Source of the DNA: Halosimplex aquaticum
Lineage (GTDB): Archaea > Halobacteriota > Halobacteria > Halobacteriales > Haloarculaceae
Direction: 5' to 3'
DNA: 64,000 nucleotides
NCBI RefSeq assembly: GCF_028747785.1
Contig: NZ_CP118158.1
Location: forward strand, 3,720,001 to 3,784,000
Part shown: positions 18,924 through 26,497 of the stretch, one piece after another
How positions within the stretch are numbered: position 1 is the first letter of the stretch
Layout of the letters: each line of letters opens with the position of its first letter
Translations under genes and position numbers: made by a program
The notes under the pieces: model-generated
What the model was told of the DNA's origin: nothing
Seen by the model: only the letters and a program-made list of their open reading frames with translations
Database searches by the model: none

Positions 18924-19619
18924 TCACATCTCGGTATAGTCCGGCCGCTTCGCATAATCGATGGGGTCAGGTTCGCCGAGATTTTGGAACGCCTGAAGGC
19001 GGAACGCACACGCGTCGCAGGTACCGCAAGCCGGTTCTTCCTCCCGGTAGCAGCTCCACGTGTGTTCGTAGGGGACGTCGAGTTCGAGCCCTCGTTCGGC
19101 GATGTCGGTCTTCGACCACTCGTCGAACGGAGCTTCGATACTGATCTCCGTCCCGGGTTTCGTGCCGACGTCAACGACCTGCTGGAACGCCTCGAAGAAC
19201 TCGGGTCGGCAGTCAGGATATCCCGAGAAGTCCTCGGTATGGGCGCCGATGAACACCGCATCGCACTCCTTGGCTTCCGCGTACGATGTCGCCATGGAGA
19301 GGAGGTTGGCGTTCCGGAACGGAACGTAGGAGGACGGGATTTCGTCGCCCTCCAGATCCGCGTCTTCGACGTCCATCTCGTCGTCGGTGAGACTCGAGGA
19401 TCCAATCTTCGAGAGGTGGTCGGTCGTGAGGTGGAGGAAGTCCGCGGCGTCGAAGGCTTCGGCCTGCGCCTTCGCGCATTCCAACTCCTTGCTCTCGGTC
19501 TGCTGGCCGTACGACGTATGGAGCAGGTATAGGTCGTAGCCGGCGTCCTGAGCGACTGTGGCAGCAGTTGCGCTGTCCATCCCACCCGACGCCAGGACGA
19601 CCGCTCGCGGACGGCTCAT
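18924..19619 (-). CDS. queC: 7-cyano-7-deazaguanine (preQ0) synthase QueC
   Basis: 231 residues, standard length. It converts 7-carboxy-7-deazaguanine to preQ0 using ATP and ammonia. The N-terminus carries the PP-loop pyrophosphatase motif VLASGGMDSATAA, and the C-terminal zinc site reads CYREEEPACGTCDACAFR, with four cysteines in the expected arrangement. Its start overlaps the folE stop by four bases (19616-19619). In this island the pathway genes run queD-queE-folE-queC in one minus-strand unit divergent from the dpdA-like gene. This points to preQ0 made for DNA modification rather than only for archaeosine in tRNA. Confidence 0.96.
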   Translation of the reverse strand: MSRPRAVVLASGGMDSATAATVAQDAGYDLYLLHTSYGQQTESKELECAKAQAEAFDAADFLHLTTDHLSKIGSSSLTDDEMDVEDADLEGDEIPSSYVPFRNANLLSMATSYAEAKECDAVFIGAHTEDFSGYPDCRPEFFEAFQQVVDVGTKPGTEISIEAPFDEWSKTDIAERGLELDVPYEHTWSCYREEEPACGTCDACAFRLQAFQNLGEPDPIDYAKRPDYTEM

Positions 19620-20224
19620 AGGTCTTCCTCCCGGATAATCGCGTCGCGGAACTGTTCTCGTTCTTCCTCAGTCAGATCTCCGACGGAGGCCCTAGTGGTG
19701 GTCGTACTTTCCGTCTCTACGCCGCGCATCGCCTCGCAGAGGTGTGTCGCGTTGACCTCGACGAGTACCGCGGGAGCCTCTAGCTCATCGGCGAGTCCAG
19801 AGGCGATGTCGTTCGTCAGCCGTTCCTGCATCGTTAGCTGTCGTGTCTGCCAGCGGACGTACCGCGTGAGTTTCGACAGGCCGACGACTTCTCCGTCCGG
19901 TCGGTATGCGACGTGGGCCGTCCCGAAGAACGGCAGCAGGTGGTGTTCGCACAGGGAGTAAATCGGGATATCCGTCTTGACGACGAGGTCGTCGGTCTGG
20001 GCGTCGAACGTTCGCATCGTCGGCTTCGATGCTTCCCGCTGGCCCTCTGTGAGGGTGCTAAAGGTCTCGGGAACGCGACGCTGCCACGTCTCGGTGAGCC
20101 CATGGCGCTCGGGGTCTTCCCCCACCGCTTCTAACAGGAGGCGGACGCCGTGCTGTGCTTTCTCGTAGTCGATGTCTCTCTCGCTGCCAGTCTGCTGCTT
20201 CAGTTCGGAATGTGAGTTCGTCAT
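19616..20224 (-). CDS. folE: GTP cyclohydrolase I (FolE, type IA)
   Basis: 202 residues from the ATG at 20224, giving MTNSHSELKQQ; the frame stays open upstream but that part is the opposite-frame shadow of queE. The enzyme converts GTP to dihydroneopterin triphosphate, the first step to preQ0. Zinc and catalytic motifs are complete: SLCEHHLLPFFG, then VGLSKLTRYVRW and ATHLCEAMRGVE near the end. This is the bacterial-type enzyme, whereas most archaea use MptA/FolE2-type enzymes. Its start lies one base downstream of the queE stop at 20226, so the two are coupled. The bacterial type supports horizontal acquisition of the cluster. Confidence 0.95.
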   Translation of the reverse strand: MTNSHSELKQQTGSERDIDYEKAQHGVRLLLEAVGEDPERHGLTETWQRRVPETFSTLTEGQREASKPTMRTFDAQTDDLVVKTDIPIYSLCEHHLLPFFGTAHVAYRPDGEVVGLSKLTRYVRWQTRQLTMQERLTNDIASGLADELEAPAVLVEVNATHLCEAMRGVETESTTTTRASVGDLTEEEREQFRDAIIREEDL

Positions 20225-20225
20225 G

Positions 20226-20999
20226 CTACGTACCAGGAGCGTCGTTCCAGAGATCCACATGCAGTCGCGGAGTGTATCGATAGCCGTGCTCCATCGCCAG
20301 TTCCGCGACCTCGATTCGATTTTTGTCGAGTTCCTCGCGGGTCGTACCCTCCGGCATGAGGAGGACATCCGAGTCGGGAACACGACTAGATGCTGTACTT
20401 CGAATGTCTTCGACCAGATCCTCGATTTCGGGCATGTCATCGGGACCGGTAACGACGAATTTGAGTTGGGTGTCGTACTCGTCAACAAGTTCTCCGAGGG
20501 CGTCGAGATCGATCCGACGGTCGTCGTGGCGCTCGGCCCACTCGCCGTTACCTTTCGGATCTTTGTCCGGCGTCGGGGCGCTCGATGCGAGTTTCGGGCT
20601 GATGCTCGCCAAGTCGATGGGTACGTCTCGATAGATAGTTCCGTTCGTCTCCACGGTCGTGTGGTAGCCGCGGTCATCGAGACGCTCTAGGAGCGACACC
20701 GCCTCGTTGTGGATGAGTGGCTCACCTCCCGTCAGGACGACGTGCTCGGCGTTCTCGTGTGACTCAACCTCCGCGACGATGTCGTCGAGACTCATGTTGG
20801 CGTGGGTGGGCTCCCACGAGGTGTGGTAGGAATCACAGAACCAACACCGGAGGTTACAACCACTCGTCCGAACGAACACCGACGGTTCCCCTGTGAGTTT
20901 CCCCTCGCCTTGGAGTGAGTAGAAGAGTTCGTTAATCGGGAGCGTCTCTCCGTCGGCGTTTGGAGTCTTCCCCTGATCGGGGGTCGAATTCACTGGCAT
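20226..20999 (-). CDS. queE: 7-carboxy-7-deazaguanine synthase QueE (radical SAM)
   Basis: 257 residues. The radical SAM motif is TSGCNLRCWFCDSYH, the classic CxxxCxxC that holds the 4Fe-4S cluster, followed by a GGEPL SAM-binding loop (VVLTGGEPLIHN). It rearranges 6-carboxytetrahydropterin to 7-carboxy-7-deazaguanine in the preQ0 pathway. Length and motif placement match the family, with about 50 residues of extension before the cluster, including FYSLQGEGKLTG, itself typical of QueE. Its ATG overlaps the queD stop (20999). Expressed with queD, folE and queC. Confidence 0.95.
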   Translation of the reverse strand: MPVNSTPDQGKTPNADGETLPINELFYSLQGEGKLTGEPSVFVRTSGCNLRCWFCDSYHTSWEPTHANMSLDDIVAEVESHENAEHVVLTGGEPLIHNEAVSLLERLDDRGYHTTVETNGTIYRDVPIDLASISPKLASSAPTPDKDPKGNGEWAERHDDRRIDLDALGELVDEYDTQLKFVVTGPDDMPEIEDLVEDIRSTASSRVPDSDVLLMPEGTTREELDKNRIEVAELAMEHGYRYTPRLHVDLWNDAPGT

Positions 21000-21460
21000 T
21001 ACTGAGTAGCTCCCGCACAGAGTTCTGAGGTCTCTCTGACTCGAGCTGAGACATCCGATACCGAGTCCGGAAGGGCTGCGAGGAGTTTGCGCTCCAAGAC
21101 GACACTCATCACCTCCGCCGTAGGTGGGTAATCTAGTACGACGACCCCGTCACCTTCGCCGCTCTGCTCGAATGCGTCAATCAAGGGATCGCCTTCCTCG
21201 AGGAGAAATCGATGATCCCACTCAGATATTATTGAAGTAATATCTCCTTTGTCCACTATCCAGCCGTCTTCGGAGAGTGTCCCCGTGACTTTGACTGATA
21301 CCTGATAATTGTGACCGTGCGGACGACTGCACTTTCCGTCGTGATGTAAGATGCGATGCCCTGTGCTGATTCTGATCGGACGGTCCTCGCCCACGTATAG
21401 TGTTCGCTCACCTGCTTCGGCGAGTTGGGGCGAGGACTCCTGTTCTAAGGACATGGACAC
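20999..21460 (-). CDS. queD: 6-carboxytetrahydropterin synthase QueD
   Basis: 153 residues of the PTPS/QueD fold. The zinc and catalytic signature is GHRILHHDGKCSRPHGHNY, containing the CxxxHGH that separates QueD from folate-type pyruvoyl-tetrahydropterin synthases, and the WDHRFLLEEGDP segment follows. It converts dihydroneopterin triphosphate to 6-carboxytetrahydropterin. It is the first gene of the minus-strand preQ0 operon. A TATA-like element lies about 20-30 bp upstream of the ATG, so the mRNA is probably leaderless or nearly so. The start MSMSLEQE could alternatively be the second Met. Confidence 0.94.
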   Translation of the reverse strand: MSMSLEQESSPQLAEAGERTLYVGEDRPIRISTGHRILHHDGKCSRPHGHNYQVSVKVTGTLSEDGWIVDKGDITSIISEWDHRFLLEEGDPLIDAFEQSGEGDGVVVLDYPPTAEVMSVVLERKLLAALPDSVSDVSARVRETSELCAGATQ

Positions 21461-21479
21461 CTCTTCTTAGAGTATGCAC

Positions 21480-21490
21480 TAAATATTATC
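21480..21490 (-). promoter_or_regulatory. TATA-like promoter element of the queD-queE-folE-queC operon
   Basis: On the minus strand the sequence GATAATATTTA lies about 20-30 bp before the queD ATG at 21460. This is the distance expected for an archaeal TATA box and a nearly leaderless transcript. It is the only AT-rich block in the 118-bp divergent region close enough to serve queD. Confidence 0.5.
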
Positions 21491-21530
21491 GGAGGAATAC
21501 TGTGGTGGTTATTCGTGGCGGGAGAAAGGG

Positions 21531-21540
21531 ATATTCATAT
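21531..21540 (+). promoter_or_regulatory. TATA-like promoter element of the dpdA-like gene
   Basis: ATATTCATAT lies 39-48 bp upstream of the ATG at 21579 and is preceded by a purine-rich GGGAGAAAGGG tract that may act as BRE. This would place transcription initiation about 15-20 bases before the start codon. It is back to back with the queD promoter, so modification-base synthesis and insertion genes share a 118-bp divergent control region. Confidence 0.45.
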
Positions 21541-21578
21541 GGTGGAACGAAGTAAGGCTAAGACAGTGAATCTAATCT

Positions 21579-24482
21579 ATGAGGTTCTACGTTCCTGAGT
21601 GGGATGATGCGGTCGATGCGAACTACGATTTCGAGCATGACGAACTCTCCACCCTCGACCGTCAGGAGCGCGAGCTCAACTATATCTGGGACATCTTCGA
21701 CCGCGAGACAACGCCTATCGACGGAGTGCTCATTTCCCGTGAACAAGTAGAGGAGACTAAAAAGAAGGCGGAGCGCCTGGCTCAATACGGCGTCTACGAT
21801 GACCCCGTTCTCTCAGTTCCGGACTGGCTTCCGACTATCAGTGACTGCGGAGCGTGGGGTTACAAATCGCTCCCCTTCCCGCCCTATGGAAACGAGGAGA
21901 TGCTCGATTTCTACGAGACTTTGGGAGTCTCCGTAGGGGTCACGATCGATCATCTCGTGCTCGGGTCTGGTAAGGACAAGGGGCGCCTCTACCTCGATGA
22001 ACGGGCCTTCGGAGACGGGTTCGAAGAGAGCGACATTCCCGACGCTCTCGAGGATGTCGTTGACCTGATGATCGACGAATGGCCTGACGAGTGGCCTGAG
22101 TACGTTGACGAATACGAGCCCTCTATTCAAGCTGAAGATGGCTCAAGCGTGGAGCCCTTTAGTCCCGGCACTTTCCGTGGCGATATCGATGCCGTTCTAA
22201 CTGAGTTGGAACACGATCCGCGTGCCGTCTATCGGGCCGACGACAAAACGTTCCGCTACAATCTCACCCTCCGCAATGCCCGGGAAATGTACGAGTTGTA
22301 CCAGGCCGAGGATCGCCCCTTCCGTCTCATGGTGGCGATTCAAGGCTGGGATCCCGAATCATATGTCGAAGCCGCTGAGGAGGTACTCGACATCGGGTAC
22401 GGCTACATCGGCATCGGAGGCGTTGCGGGGAGTCCAGTCCACGAAGTGAGGAAGATCGTTAAGGACGTCGGGAAGACCATCAAGTCGTTCGAACGTGAGC
22501 ACAACAGACGGGTCGATTCTCACGTTTTTGGTTTTGCGAAGTCCGAGGCGTTCGAAACCATCGGTCGTTCCGGAATGTCGAGTTTCGACAGTGCGAGCAT
22601 GTTGCGTTCAGCCTGGACTGGAGGCGGGAACTACCGCCTAAATAACGACAAACGATACGACGCTATTCGAGTACGGTATCCGTCCAACGGTGACGGCCTC
22701 CGAGAGGCCGTCGAAAAGTCACTCCGAGGTAGGGAGGTCCTCGTTGCCTTACGCGCCTATGACGCAGAGAACTCGATTGAGGAGGAAATCTGGAACTGGC
22801 ACCGGAAAGCCGAGGAGGTGCTCCCTGCGACCCGTGATTATCTGCGCGACCATCGGCACGACGAGCGGTATAACGCGTCCAGATTGCAGGACATTGAGAC
22901 AGCATTCCGGGATGATTTCGAGTACGCGAGAGAGCTTCAAGCCTCCTTCAGCGACGACCTGCGAGGGCAGATCGTTAAATCCCTTCGTGAGGACACCGCC
23001 GAGGACCCGATACCCTTCGTGGAGTATGATGAACTGCTCACGGTAGCGGAAGAGAAGTTTGAAAAATTCCCGCGGATGCCGGCGGTTTTCGATAGTCAGG
23101 AGCACCGGAACCCCTACGACCACGTCTGGACTGCCGTCCGGGACTATGCCGAGTGGATTGGAGACGATGGTCTGTTGGAGGAGTACCGAGATACTCTGAG
23201 GGACCGACCGTGGGAGAAGTGCGAGTGTCCCATCTGCGAGACGAACGGGATCGAGGTCTGCATCTTCCGAGGCAACGACCGAAACCGGCGTCGTGGCTTC
23301 CACAATACCCGTCGCTTCTACGACGAGTTCGCCGCGGAACTCCCAAAATTGCTCGTCGCTGTCGAGGGAACTGCCAAATTGAGCCGCTTCGAGTCGATCG
23401 AAGAGTATCTCCGAAGCGAACACCCGGACTTCTGGGAGCGCGTACACGACCTGCCGGTCGCGGAGGTCGGCGTCATCGACGCCGGGGGAGTTCACGAATC
23501 GTGGTCTGGAACGCCGTCTACTGTCTCCTTCTCGCCAGATAGGATGGAGGAGAATTTAGCGGCACAAACAACACGCTATCAAAAGTTGTTCCTCCTCACG
23601 ACCGGCGGGGAAGCGAGCGACGCCATTTCCGGAGCCGTTGAGCAGAGTGGTTGCGAACTCCACACGTTTAGTGAGTCCGAAGCCCTACGAGAAGGGGCCC
23701 TCGATGCGTGTGGTCGAAACTACGTCGCCGGTGATGATTTCGTTCCTCATCCTCCCAAGCTCGATGTCCGTGAGGGGTTGGATGTCCTCGTCATCGACCA
23801 GTGTTCCGGCTCCAAAGATATCCCAGAGGGGGCTCCCGTCTTCGATGCAGATGAGACGCTGGAATTTTCGAAGGATGACCTGCTGAGTCGAGACAACGTT
23901 CCTGGAATTGCCGCACGGGATCTCTATACTGGCCGACAGCAGGGATTCGTGAAGGACGCTGCACGCCGGTTGCGTAGTCAGGGTCACGACGTTGAGCGAT
24001 ACTTCATAAGTGCTGGGTTCGGACTCGTGACCGAGGAGGAATTGCTCCCCCCCTACGAGGTGACGTTCAGTTCGATGAACGTCGGAGAAATAAGAGCGCG
24101 GTCTCGCCGCCTCGGAATCCAAGAGGACCTGAGAAAAGTATTGCACGAGACAGACTACGATGTCGTCTTCTTCACTCTCGGGAGCGATTACTACACGAGC
24201 ATCGATATTGACGAGATGGTTCAGCAAGTCCGTCCGGATCGTATCGGAGTGGTGTTCAACCGTGAACTAGTCGGTGATCAATTCGAGAACATTGTGTCGG
24301 TCCCCGCCCGAACGGAAGATGCGAAGAACCACGGTACAATCGTCGTAGGGCTGAAAGGACTCTATATGAAGAATTTCGCTCAACGTCTTGAGAATGTAGA
24401 TATGTTGGACCCGGATAATATCGAGTACCTTTGTCGGCACGTAGAAGACGGCCCGACTCAGGCGGCTTTCGAGAAGTTTTAG
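21579..24482 (+). CDS. DpdA-like DNA-guanine transglycosylase fused to a CSGSK (YaaA/DUF6884-like) domain
   Basis: 967 residues. The N-terminal part begins FYVPEWDDAVDANYDF, the style of bacterial DpdA, and carries TGT-fold active-site elements: SDCGAWGY (Asp89), VTIDHLV (Asp124), GYIGIGGVAGSP and SSFDSAS (Asp337, candidate nucleophile). A TGT-type zinc site follows: CECPIC at 548-553 with His575. DpdA exchanges guanine in DNA for preQ0. Beyond residue 600 there is a second region containing LVIDQCSGSK (742-746), ARDLYTGRQQGFV and YFISAGFGLV, a pattern of YaaA/DUF328 or DUF6884 domains; such a domain might do a later step or bind DNA (inference). The neighbouring preQ0 genes make DNA rather than tRNA the likely substrate. 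Start ATG is the only one before the conserved region. Confidence 0.85.
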   Translation: MRFYVPEWDDAVDANYDFEHDELSTLDRQERELNYIWDIFDRETTPIDGVLISREQVEETKKKAERLAQYGVYDDPVLSVPDWLPTISDCGAWGYKSLPFPPYGNEEMLDFYETLGVSVGVTIDHLVLGSGKDKGRLYLDERAFGDGFEESDIPDALEDVVDLMIDEWPDEWPEYVDEYEPSIQAEDGSSVEPFSPGTFRGDIDAVLTELEHDPRAVYRADDKTFRYNLTLRNAREMYELYQAEDRPFRLMVAIQGWDPESYVEAAEEVLDIGYGYIGIGGVAGSPVHEVRKIVKDVGKTIKSFEREHNRRVDSHVFGFAKSEAFETIGRSGMSSFDSASMLRSAWTGGGNYRLNNDKRYDAIRVRYPSNGDGLREAVEKSLRGREVLVALRAYDAENSIEEEIWNWHRKAEEVLPATRDYLRDHRHDERYNASRLQDIETAFRDDFEYARELQASFSDDLRGQIVKSLREDTAEDPIPFVEYDELLTVAEEKFEKFPRMPAVFDSQEHRNPYDHVWTAVRDYAEWIGDDGLLEEYRDTLRDRPWEKCECPICETNGIEVCIFRGNDRNRRRGFHNTRRFYDEFAAELPKLLVAVEGTAKLSRFESIEEYLRSEHPDFWERVHDLPVAEVGVIDAGGVHESWSGTPSTVSFSPDRMEENLAAQTTRYQKLFLLTTGGEASDAISGAVEQSGCELHTFSESEALREGALDACGRNYVAGDDFVPHPPKLDVREGLDVLVIDQCSGSKDIPEGAPVFDADETLEFSKDDLLSRDNVPGIAARDLYTGRQQGFVKDAARRLRSQGHDVERYFISAGFGLVTEEELLPPYEVTFSSMNVGEIRARSRRLGIQEDLRKVLHETDYDVVFFTLGSDYYTSIDIDEMVQQVRPDRIGVVFNRELVGDQFENIVSVPARTEDAKNHGTIVVGLKGLYMKNFAQRLENVDMLDPDNIEYLCRHVEDGPTQAAFEKF

Positions 24483-24542
24483 CTTCGACCCCGTTAACAA
24501 ATATCAGGTCTTTTACTGTTCTATCGAGCTAGTATTTAAGTT

Positions 24543-24558
24543 GGATAGCGAGCTATCC
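24543..24558. promoter_or_regulatory. short inverted repeat between TATA-like sequence and the second TGT gene
   Basis: GGATAG-CGAG-CTATCC forms a perfect 6-bp dyad with a 4-base loop, 11 bp upstream of the ATG at 24570. A TATTTAAG sequence lies directly before it (24531-24538) and a GGGAGG ribosome-binding-like tract directly after. It could be an operator or a leader hairpin. Its presence suggests that the second TGT gene has its own promoter despite the 87-bp gap. Confidence 0.35.
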
Positions 24559-24569
24559 GAGCGGGAGGC

Positions 24570-25604
24570 ATGTTGTACAGACGACGGAAACTCGACCTCC
24601 CGCATGGGAAATTGCACACCCCAGTGCTATTCCCTGTCCGCAATATCGGGAAGCGGTCGAGTGACAATACGCCGGCGTACGTCGGCACTATCCCGGACTT
24701 CTCGGCAGCGATGATTAACGCTCGTTCGATCCGGAACCGGGAACCGATGTGGAACAGGCTAACCAACGGCGTCACGTTACGGGAAGAGATGGATGTCCCA
24801 GAGGACACGATAGTCTTCGCCGATAGCGGGGGGTTCGATTTCACCGCCGAGGAGATCGACACTACCCCAGCAGAAACTCTCGATACCCAGACCCAACTGG
24901 GAGCGGATATATACGGAACTGTCGATGTCCCCCTTTCGAGAGAGAACCGCGCAGCGGAAAATCAACGTCGTATCGACCAGAGCGTCGAATACGCTCTCGA
25001 GGCAAGTGATCGCCACACGGGAGACGCGTTGCTCTTCGCAAGCGTGCACGGGTATGATCCCGAGACCATCCGGAACAGCATCCAGCATCTGGAAAAGAAC
25101 GGGGACTTCGACGGATACGCTCTCGGAAGTATGGTCCCCATCCGAACCGACTACAAAAAGGTAACCAAACTAGTACTTTCGGCGAGACAGGCTACAGACA
25201 AGCACTTGCACGTGTACGGCCTCGGCGGCATCGTCTACCAGCCGCTCCTGCTGTACCTCGGTGTCGATAGCTTCGATTCCTCGGCGTTCATCCGAAGTGC
25301 GGGCAATCGGAACTATTTGATTCCCGGATTCGGTGGCGAACCGCTACGGAACATTGAGTCGTTAGATAGACTCCCCTGTCCGTGCCCTGTGTGTGGACAG
25401 CGGGAACTAGACGAGATCCGTGAGGACCGGACCGCTCTCACCAAACACAACCTCTGGGCTCTGGCGACTGAACTCAGGCGATTCCGGTACGTCGTCGAAG
25501 CGGGACGGGACGTTGAGGAGTATCTCGACCTCCGGTTCCAGGGGAACGAGGTGACGCGACGGGCATACGAGACCGCCAAGCAGCAAGTGCGGAGGCTCAC
25601 ATGA
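24570..25604 (+). CDS. compact TGT-family protein without PUA domain (second transglycosylase)
   Basis: 344 residues, about 240 shorter than archaeal tRNA-guanine transglycosylase, which carries C-terminal C2/PUA domains absent here. The catalytic barrel appears intact: ADSGGFDF (Asp85), GTVDVP (Asp119), LGSMVP, YGLGGIVYQ and VDSFDSSAF (Asp236, expected nucleophile). The zinc site is CPCPVC (270-275) with His293. It could be a second DNA transglycosylase, a partner subunit of the DpdA-like enzyme as in eukaryotic heterodimeric TGT, or a tRNA enzyme. Loss of the tRNA-binding PUA domain and location argue for DNA. Its stop overlaps the next start by four bases, so it is co-expressed with the winged-helix and ATPase genes. 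Confidence 0.83.
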   Translation: MLYRRRKLDLPHGKLHTPVLFPVRNIGKRSSDNTPAYVGTIPDFSAAMINARSIRNREPMWNRLTNGVTLREEMDVPEDTIVFADSGGFDFTAEEIDTTPAETLDTQTQLGADIYGTVDVPLSRENRAAENQRRIDQSVEYALEASDRHTGDALLFASVHGYDPETIRNSIQHLEKNGDFDGYALGSMVPIRTDYKKVTKLVLSARQATDKHLHVYGLGGIVYQPLLLYLGVDSFDSSAFIRSAGNRNYLIPGFGGEPLRNIESLDRLPCPCPVCGQRELDEIREDRTALTKHNLWALATELRRFRYVVEAGRDVEEYLDLRFQGNEVTRRAYETAKQQVRRLT

Positions 25605-26497
25605 CCGAAGAGAGGGCCACAATCCGACCAGTCAACCTAAGCCGCTTGGTGGAACTCACCCACGTATGCGAAGGGGGAACCAAATCCACTGAAGAAGTCG
25701 AGGTCGCCCTTGACGTCAGCCACAGACGTGCGCGTGAGGCAATCCTCGAGGCGGAGCGTGTCTCGCTATTGTCTGAGAAGGGTGGCCAAGAGGAGTCCGT
25801 TTACGAGACTACCGACATTGGTGAGTCGTTTCTAGAGGCTGTCCGAGAGGAGGACTGGCAACGCGCTAGTTCCATCCTCGCCACCCACAGTCCTCACTAC
25901 AAGTCGTTCATCGAGACTTTAGACGAGGATGGGCAGGGCAGTTTAGATGTCCTATTGGAACGACTTGAAGACACCCAAGAGTTCACCCCGTACTCGTTCA
26001 ACCAGACCGGGATTGAGGTCGTCGGCGACTGGGCGAAGCGGCTGGGACGCGTCCAGCGCAACGCATTCTCCGGAAGTTACTACCTGACGGACCGTTCTAA
26101 AGTGCCGCCGAACTTCCACTTCGTGTTGCTCGAAGTTTACGACGACCTCGAACAGACTGCGGGGGTGGACTTGCGCCAAAGGTACCTGTCGATTCCGAGA
26201 CTCCGCGAAGAAGTGTGCGAACGGCTCGGTTGTACCCGCGATGACTTCGACGACGCCTTGCTCGCGGTATGTCAGCAAAACGTTGGTAAACTCGAGCTCT
26301 CGGGCGCTCCCCTGGATTCGGCAGCGAAGGACGCCGCTCTCGGTATCAAGCAGATGGAACGGTCCGACGAAGACGGGCTCGTGACGACATCCCAGTCCAC
26401 ACAGCAGGTAATGAACGGAGTGGAACTGTACGACAAACAATACTACTATCTCGCGGTGTACGACCGCGACATCACGTTCGATACGGAGGCTTCCTAG
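25601..26497 (+). CDS. winged-helix-like partner protein of the ORC-type ATPase
   Basis: 298 residues. The N-terminal about 75 residues have a winged-helix pattern: LVELTHVCEGG, TEEVEVALDVSHRRAREAI as helix-turn-helix, then a wing ending VYETTDIGESFL. The remainder is helical, and a second HTH-like stretch RLREEVCERLGCTRDDFDDAL sits near residue 205. No family recognised. It overlaps the TGT-like stop by four bases, and the ATPase gene begins at the next base after its stop. The three genes form a strict unit. A DNA-binding adaptor role is inferred. Confidence 0.58.
   Translation: MTEERATIRPVNLSRLVELTHVCEGGTKSTEEVEVALDVSHRRAREAILEAERVSLLSEKGGQEESVYETTDIGESFLEAVREEDWQRASSILATHSPHYKSFIETLDEDGQGSLDVLLERLEDTQEFTPYSFNQTGIEVVGDWAKRLGRVQRNAFSGSYYLTDRSKVPPNFHFVLLEVYDDLEQTAGVDLRQRYLSIPRLREEVCERLGCTRDDFDDALLAVCQQNVGKLELSGAPLDSAAKDAALGIKQMERSDEDGLVTTSQSTQQVMNGVELYDKQYYYLAVYDRDITFDTEAS

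Noticed and set aside
24570..25604. Canonical archaeosine tRNA-guanine transglycosylase (TgtA)
   Set aside because: Length is 344 residues without the C-terminal PUA region of TgtA, and the gene is embedded in the deazaguanine island.
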